From Pieris napi (lineage: Eukaryota > Arthropoda > Insecta > Lepidoptera > Pieridae), in NCBI RefSeq assembly GCF_905475465.1, contig NC_062257.1, positions 2,914,001-2,978,000 on the forward strand: DNA of 64,000 bases, written 5' to 3'. The position numbers were made by a program, and so were the translations under genes. Below the pieces are notes generated by a model that was not told the DNA's origin, ran no database searches, and worked only from the letters and a program-made list of their open reading frames with translations. Shown here piece by piece: positions 58,161-64,000 of the stretch. Numbering within the stretch: position 1 is the first letter of the stretch; the number at the start of each line of letters is the position of its first letter.

Positions 58161-58340
58161 TAATATATACCTGTCAATTGTTTTTAAAATTTTAAGGACA
58201 ATAATAGACTGAATCACTCAAAAAAAGATTACGGACTTCTTTTCGAAATAAATTTATGTATTACATCGAAATAAATTTTATAAAATTTGAATGATTTATC
58301 AATCATATTCTTCGGTATTAATTTGATTGTTTGTCAACAG

Positions 58341-58951
58341 GTGAAAAGCCGTTCAAATGCGAGTACGCCGGTTGCGACAGGAGGTTCGCCAATTCATCGG
58401 ATCGTAAGAAACACTCGCACGTCCATACATCAGACAAGCCATACAACTGCCGAGTCCATGGTTGTGACAAATCGTACACCCATCCGTCATCCCTCCGCAA
58501 GCATATGAAGGTCCATGGTGCAGCAGGAGATGCCTCACCACGCTACGACAGTGATGGAGACGACTCTTCTTCAGCTGGAAGCGTTAGTGTAACCGCGGGC
58601 GCAGCGAGCCCGCCAGTCCCCGTTCCACCACCACCAATTCCACCAGCGCCGCACCATCCACAACACCACCCCACCATCACGGACAAACTAGAAAGCCTTA
58701 ACGATAAATACTTAAATCCCCACGACCAAAAAACCTATGATAGACCTCCACCGCACCATCAGCCACATTTAACGAATATAGGTGGTAACGGTATTATGGA
58801 GAACAAACTAGGTTTCACAGGTCACTGGGGCCAGTTCCAGCAGCCGGCTCCACCTGTGCCCCACGGTGTGCCTGAATGGTGGTGTCCTTCCCAAGAGTCG
58901 TACCACCATCACCACCTAATGCACCATTCTGGGGCGGCAGCGGCCTACTGA
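58341..58951 (+). CDS. opa: Zic-family transcription factor odd-paired, coding exon 2 (zinc fingers 4-5 and C-terminus)
   Basis: The exon follows the acceptor TTTGTCAACAG| and completes the split Gly codon (G|GT), giving the linker TGEKPF in frame with exon 1. Finger 4 uses C236, C241, H254, H258 and finger 5 uses C266, C271, H284, H288, with the TSDKPY linker between them and the family segment SYTHPSSLRKHMKVH at the end. Residues 290-432 are low complexity: an acidic/Ser patch (about 299-310), a Pro-rich run (about 320-342) and His-rich stretches, ending GAAAAY before TGA at 58949-58951. EWW (408-410) may be a remnant of the EWY seen near the end of other Zic proteins. The full protein is 432 residues, shorter than Drosophila opa (about 600). 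The tail after finger 5 is likely fast-evolving and disordered. Identity is secure from the fingers alone. Confidence 0.95.
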
Positions 58952-59519
58952 CCTCATCGCGCTTAGGGAACTATCATTCGCCGTTCATCCTAAATTTTCG
59001 TGCCTCTTTCAATCCGCCTAAAGCTTACTAAGGCTGAATGAAAGTTTACTAAGCGCGTCTTTGCTTGAAATACGCTTATATTCATGACTATTGTGGCCAA
59101 ATAACCGTCCGTTTGTAAAAGGGTTTGACATTGACAATAGACATCTGTGTGGTATGTTGAAACAAAACACAGCTAAACAATGACATAATAAGATGTCAGG
59201 TATTCGCAAGTGTCAAGTTTGACAGTGATTGTACTTAAAAATTTACAGTTACCCCAAAGGGGGTTTGATTGTTCTGTTTGACACATTTTATTCTTGATAA
59301 CTATGGATATATATAGCACATTTCTATTTAAGGCCAAAGTTCCAATGTTTACGCATTATTTTTGTAAATTATTAGAATAGCCCAGTGATAATAGTGGTAA
59401 GCAATTGACTTGTAAATTATGTTTTCGCTAATTTGGTCATAAACAGCGCTACTCAGAGTCGGTAATTAAACCTAAATTAGTGCACTATACGTAAGCCAAG
59501 TCACGCTACCTTAAATAAA
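58952..59519 (+). other. opa: opa 3' UTR (predicted)
   Basis: AT-rich sequence following the stop. The first canonical AATAAA on the + strand after the stop is at 59514-59519, giving a 3' UTR of about 0.57-0.6 kb. No repeat is recognised in it; the next repeat begins near 59570. Cleavage position is not visible from sequence. Confidence 0.5.
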
Positions 59520-59569
59520 AAAATGGGATATTTCATTTCAAATAAATTAGTTAGGTACTAATCTAGTTC

Positions 59570-59890
59570 CAAATATACAGTATTTTCAATTTTCTTATAT
59601 AATAATAATTAAAAATTCATAAAAAGAAAATTAAAACAAATTTAAAAAGTTTGGTCCTTTTAACGCTGGCAGCATTTCCTCGCTGTATTGCGATACTTAT
59701 CCATTGACCGAAAAAAGCACCAGCTCTGGGGTCACCGGCACTATCTACCAGGCGCCAACTTAAATCTTTAATGAACCCCACGGCCCAATTGAGTCTCTAC
59801 TCTTAAGGGAACAAAATCGAAGTTGGAGGAAAGACTTATATTTGAGCAGTTTATTATTTCCGCCTGCTCTGCGGCCGTCCCAGCTTTTTG
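59570..59890 (+). repeat. interspersed repeat R, long copy
   Basis: ATATACAGTATTTTCAATTT to GCCTGCTCTGCGGCCG; includes CACCAGCTCTGGGGTCACCG. Confidence 0.75.
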
Positions 59891-60276
59891 AGAGGGAGGT
59901 GAGACGAGGCAAACGTGTCCACACACTTATTAAAACGTCTCTGATTACCGCTGTAAAGCCTCATGGTTTGAATGTCCTAATCTACAAAAATTTGGGGCTT
60001 TTTAGACTAAATACAAATGAATATGTATTTTATCTATTTTTACACGAGCCGATCTAGACTGATATATGTATTATAAGTTATATAAGACCTTTTCTACAGC
60101 CATGTATATAGCAGAATTAAAATTTATTCAATATAAATGCGTATTTAAATAAATAAGGTTTCCTTCCTGACTGAATAATAATAAAACAGTTTGTTTGCGA
60201 AGAAAGTCGTAGGTGCGGTACATTCAGGTAGATTAATTATAAAAAACCGCACAATTAGCCATTAAATAATAAGAAC
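59891..60276. other. no gene recognised
   Basis: AT-rich; nothing supported. Confidence 0.35.
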
Positions 60277-60545
60277 AGCAGTGTTGGCCTAGTGCCATTC
60301 GCGTGCTCTCATCCCTGACGTCCGTCGGTTCGAACCCCGGCTGTGCAAATTTCTTTCTATTTGCGCATTTAACATTCGCTCGAACGGTGAAGGAAAACAT
60401 TGCTTCTGATGCTTGCCGTTGACCCAAAAACGACGGCGTGTGTCAGGCACGCCTGATTGCCTGACTATTAGATTGACATATAACAATGAAACAGATACAT
60501 AAATACCCAGACCTAATAAAGTTGAAGCGACACTGATTTTTATAT
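60277..60545 (+). mobile_element. SINE family S2
   Basis: CAGTGTTGGCCTAGTGCC head, GGTTCGAACCCCGGCTGTGC, CGCTCGAACGGTGAAGG. Confidence 0.88.
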
Positions 60546-60599
60546 TTATATTTTAATAATAAGAACTGTTAAGTTAATTAAAATTGTCAAAACTAAAAA

Positions 60600-60700
60600 C
60601 CCCACATTATAAAGAAAATCGAATCACCTTCCCCTTAAAAGTGAACCCGGCAGTGATCTATAACTTCTGGGAAGGTGATTAAATAGTTTGATAGTCATGG
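60600..60700 (-). repeat. LINE family G remnant
   Basis: AATCACCTTCCCCTTAAAAG and GGGAAGGTGATTAAATAG match 37470-37540. Confidence 0.65.
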
Positions 60701-61214
60701 CGTAACAATACAAAATACATCGTGGCACAGATACAGGCAAGTTTCATTAAATGTTTTGAATAATTTTGGATGCTGTTTTACAGTCAGAACAGCTTCTAGT
60801 ATAGAGTACCGAGAGTTTTTTACTCCGCCTTTTTCTCTCGGCCTACACCCTCTGTCTTCTTTGCCGATGAGTAGGGATGTCTACCGATTCTAATTTAATG
60901 ACGTGGAATAAGTGATACCTGTATCTTATATTCCGTAATAAACATATTTTATTTTTATTTTCTTATATTAACTATCAAAATACCAAGTTCGTAAATATAT
61001 TGTCTACAGGTTATAAGAGATCCAACACACATAATAGCACACTAATAACACACTTTAAAACAAGTCTAACCAAGACTAGAAGTCTGAACGCGCCTGGATG
61101 TTTTGTAACGATGAAAGAATTTTAAAACTGTTTTCGAAACATACATAATATATACAAATCTTTCGTATAGACAAAAATCACGAATTACTACATTACTAGC
61201 TATGCCTTGCTATT

Positions 61215-61390
61215 GACACGTCTTTTTATGAGACAAGAGGCAAAAATAAAGTGTTGACGCCGCCCATGGACTTACCAGTGGGCTTGGGCGTATTTTTTGA
61301 ATGCCCCTAACTCGTATCGGCTGGGGTACTGGCAGCTGGTTCCACAAAGAGGTGGTGCGCGTCAGAATCTTAAATTGCGCTGTATTATGA
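61215..61390 (-). repeat. LINE family A tail, diverged
   Basis: CGCCGCCCATGGACTTACC and CTGGTTCCACAAAGAGGTGG keep the family order. Confidence 0.65.
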
Positions 61391-61964
61391 AACTCTCTTT
61401 ACATTCTGCTGCTGAAACAACATCTTCTCAACCTGTCCTATGCTAAAAAAATATTCTTCTTGTGCAACAGTAGTTTAATTATAAAATTGTAAGTAGTAGA
61501 ATTTATTAAGTATCTATGTACCAACTGGGAGCCAACCTCCTTGACGATGTCGTCAGTCCACTTAGAAGGCCTATTAATATTATAAATGTTTTGAATTGAA
61601 TCTCATTGGATAGTCAAGAAAGTGTTATGTTTCTAATGTAATTTATGTGTATGTGTGTTAAATTTGTGATGTCATATTTTATTGTATTTTTTTAGGCATA
61701 CACATTGTTGTAGAACGTATAAATAAATAAATATAAGACTGTTCCAGACTATTATCACCTCTGCCGCAGACCTTACAGCGTCAACTTATCTTGTTTTGAC
61801 TCTTCGCCGGAGATCTATTTGAAAGAAGATGATGCAAGAATTTTTGATCCTTATTAGCGAATACCTTTACTAATATGCTGTAAACATCACGCAGATGAAT
61901 CTGGCTCTAGTAGAAGATTTATTAATTAAGGGTGTGAAACTATGGCGTTAGAATTTATTAAGTA
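61391..61964. other. LINE-derived and unassigned sequence
   Basis: GGGAGCCAACCTCCTTGACG (near 61530) and a T-rich tail to about 61735 look retrotransposon-derived; class uncertain. Confidence 0.35.
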
Positions 61965-62252
61965 CAGTAATCCCTCCTATAACGCGATAGACCTGTACCG
62001 CGTTATAGGAAATCGCGTTGTTAGAGTGTTCTCGTAACAGTTTTTTTGAACAATTCAAAAACTACGAACACGAATTTCATATTATTTAATTTAATTTTAT
62101 AACACAATTGAAACAGGCGCAAAGGTTCGTAAAACTAAATATGGACTTAACAAATCATTATAAATTTCTCGTTACAAAAACTTGAGAAATCTCCGTAGTC
62201 GGGTATACCGCGTTATATGGGGACGGAAATCGCGTTATAGGGAGGAGTACAG
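61965..62252. mobile_element. pogo/Tigger-like MITE, 288 bp
   Basis: TA|CAGTAATCCCTCCTATAACG at the left and CGTTATAGGGAGGAGTACAG|TA at the right: imperfect inverted repeats with TA duplication. TAACGCG and CGCGTTA motifs recur inside. No transposase. Confidence 0.8.
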
Positions 62253-62342
62253 TACTTCCTTTGCTTACGCCCCGGAACCCGTAGGGCATAAGGCATGCCT
62301 GTCTTCTCTAACTCAAACGATGTGACGGGACTTAAAAAAATA

Positions 62343-62620
62343 AATAAATCTTTAGGTCTTGACCTCAGATTTCTGAATCTGTTTCATGATCATTTTTAAA
62401 TCTAATAGCCAAGTAGGTGATCAGCCTCCATTGCCTGACACACGCCGTCGACTTTTTGGGTCTAAGACATGTCGGTTTCCTCACGATGTTTTCCTTCACC
62501 GTTCGAGCAAATGTTAAATGCGCACATAGTCAAAGTCCATTGGTGCACAGCCGGGGATCGAACCTATAATCTCAGGTATGAGAATCGCACGCTGAAGCCA
62601 CTAGGCCAAGACTAGGACGG
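62343..62620 (-). mobile_element. SINE family S2
   Basis: CTTTAGGTCTTGACCTCAG at the left, GAAGCCACTAGGCCAAGAC at the right. Confidence 0.9.
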
Positions 62621-62969
62621 GACTTAAACGTCCTAGAACCTTCCTTAAACTTTGTTCTAACACGGGAGAGACTCTTCTGCGACTCGAAATTATTGACAGG
62701 AATCCAACCAAGGACCCATAAGCCACGGGCACAAAAAATATTAATAAACCGATTCCCGCGACCGATTCCGATCAATAAAAACATAAAGAGAATTTATTGT
62801 TGAGAAACGAGAGAGACAAATGATAAATGATTTACTGGTAATAAAATGTAATGTGTGAGCGGGATGGATGTCTTGTAACCTTCAACTTCTGTCCACAGAT
62901 GATAAATCGCTTCTCACAGGGATTGGCCAGTACTAACTTAACCGATTTAAAAAAGAAATAACAGACAAC
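62621..62969. other. no gene recognised
   Basis: Minus frame 62572-62784 overlaps the SINE and has no domain. Confidence 0.35.
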
Positions 62970-63180
62970 TGACTGCGAATCCATGGGTCCCGGGTTCGAT
63001 CCCCGGCTGAGACAAGACATCGATGTGATGAGCATTTGGTGTTGTGTTGTCTTGGGTGTTTAAATATGTATTTATATGTCTATCTATAATATGTATGTAT
63101 ATCCGTTGCCTAGTACCCATAACACAAGCTTCACCAGCTTAGCATGGGACTAGGTCAATTGGTGTGAATTGTCTTTAAAA
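62970..63180 (+). mobile_element. SINE family S1, 5' truncated
   Basis: Starts inside the head at GACTGCGAATCCATGGG, then the usual body and tail to GGTGTGAATTGTCTTT. Confidence 0.88.
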
Positions 63181-63282
63181 TAAATAAAAAAGAAACTAGT
63201 TTCAGTTTAGAATTACGCAGATTTTAATGTGATTATACATCATTCAAGTATGTAACACTTCTAAATACTAACTTATAAAACT

Positions 63283-63352
63283 TCGGACGTCAAGGCAGAA
63301 TACAAAATACTATCCGTATTACCGCGACGTCCGTCGTTCCACAACTGAGCAC
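63283..63352 (+). repeat. LINE family A fragment
   Basis: GGACGTCAAGGCAGAATAC and CGACGTCCGTCGTTCCACAA. Confidence 0.75.
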
Positions 63353-63888
63353 CTATCTATACCTTATAGTGCAAAGTATGTTTTGATACGTAAACTGCAA
63401 CATGGCTGACCTATTAAAAAAGTTATGAATTTATATTCCCATACAGTTAGTATATATACAGTTGTACATATATAAAGTTGGATTTAATGACAAAGCTATA
63501 ACTATATATGAGGGGTATAAAAGCAAAGGCGCTTCAGTCACAAAACACTTAAACTGAGTTATTTGCAATATTCTACTGTGGTGTAAAAAATTGTTATTTT
63601 GGCCAGATTCTGTTATTGGTACATTAATTAGAACTGAGCATTTAAATAACAGTATCGAAAATAATGAAATTCCCGTTGTATTTATCATAATTTAGAAATA
63701 TATTTAGGACTTAGGTGCATATGCATTTAAACATTGGACTGAAGTATGTTTGCACTTCATTGCTTGGGATCGAAGCGAATTTGCATCTCACTATTTAATT
63801 CGAAAAATGTTATGGAGGGAATGTACTGATTGCAAATAAAACAACTTACTCAAATAATCATTTATTTTTATTTAAGGACTTAACTTTT
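63353..63888. other. sequence before the possible convergent gene
   Basis: No repeat recognised. A TATAAAAG at 63516-63523 is followed by TCAGTC at 63534, but the 20-bp spacing is shorter than usual and no good coding sequence follows. Confidence 0.3.
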
Positions 63889-64000
63889 CTAAATCATTAT
63901 ATTTGAATCAACTGTCGGTGGATCGCAAGATGGCTCATTTTCTTGAATATCATCATCAATAGCCTCATTAATAATTTTTTTGTAATATTCCAGTTCTGGA
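63889..64000 (-). CDS. possible 3' end of an unidentified convergent gene (partial)
   Basis: On the minus strand an open frame enters the window at 64000 and runs 36 codons to TAG at 63891-63889. The peptide is acidic and polar (it includes INEAIDDDIQENEPS and ends SNIMI), unlike a random AT-rich translation. Two AATAAA signals follow on the minus strand (63872-63867 and 63866-63861), 17-30 nt past the stop. It would be transcribed towards opa, with about 4.9 kb between the two stops. I do not recognise the family; it could equally be the last exon of a host gene or the end of a transposon ORF. Only the C-terminus is visible. Confidence 0.45.
   Translation of the reverse strand, partial: PELEYYKKIINEAIDDDIQENEPSCDPPTVDSNIMI

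Larger units (their letters stand above)
26505..58340 (+). other. opa: 31.8-kb opa intron
   Basis: Bounded by GTAAGA at 26505 and TCAACAG at 58340, phase 1, inside the linker between zinc fingers 3 and 4. Nearly all recognisable content is mobile elements, listed individually. Stretches without recognisable repeats, such as about 29.1-29.7, 30.0-31.9, 33.7-34.4 and 38.1-39.2 kb, are the places where enhancers would be sought first. Confidence 0.9.

Noticed and set aside
63516..63539. Core promoter (TATAAAAG with TCAGTC)
   Set aside because: Spacing of 20 bp is shorter than the usual ~30 bp and the only nearby ATG frame (MKFPLYLS) stops after eight codons.
63709..63836. A 42-codon + strand frame after ATATATTTAG, ending TAA before AATAAAAC
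   Set aside because: It looks like a terminal exon with acceptor and poly-A signal, but no upstream donor or coding sequence could be matched and the peptide resembles no family I know. Length is compatible with chance.

Overview
This window looks like AT-rich nuclear DNA of an insect, most likely a moth or butterfly. The evidence is a split arthropod-type Zic/odd-paired gene, several tRNA-headed SINE families, non-autonomous Helitrons of the kind common in Lepidoptera (A|TC start, CTAG|T end), a mariner, and many 5'-truncated non-LTR retrotransposon tails. The clade call rests on recognition, not on a search.

Only one complete host gene is visible: a Zic-family zinc-finger transcription factor (odd-paired, opa) on the + strand. 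Its coding sequence is join(25817..26504, 58341..58951), 432 codons plus stop. Zinc fingers 1-3 are in the first coding exon and fingers 4-5 in the second. They are separated by a 31,836-bp phase-1 intron that cuts the Gly codon of the TGEKPF linker. A strong 3' splice site at 25740-25741 and an in-frame stop at 25787-25789 mean the 25.7-kb exon starts with 5' UTR. A noncoding first exon ending at a GTAAGT donor at 20860 is proposed. At the right edge a minus-strand open frame (63889..64000) with downstream AATAAA signals may be the 3' end of a convergent gene.

Layout: 1-20 kb is an intergenic repeat field holding a near-complete 1.29-kb mariner, clustered LINE tails, SINEs, foldback MITEs and a nested palindrome at 13.0-13.5 kb. 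20.1-25.7 kb is the proposed opa 5' region. 26.5-58.3 kb is the opa intron, filled with at least nine Helitrons, many SINEs, tandem repeats, a 5S rRNA-like fragment inside an inverted-repeat element, and layered nested insertions. 58.3-59.5 kb is the last exon and 3' UTR. 59.5-63.9 kb is again repeats.

The strongest unusual signals are a palindromic MITE family with 3-bp CWG target duplications (one copy splits a LINE tail), a Helitron inserted 16 bp past the opa exon donor, a 5S rRNA-like sequence held between inverted repeats, and the nested palindrome at 13 kb. No CRISPR array, operon or other prokaryotic feature is present.
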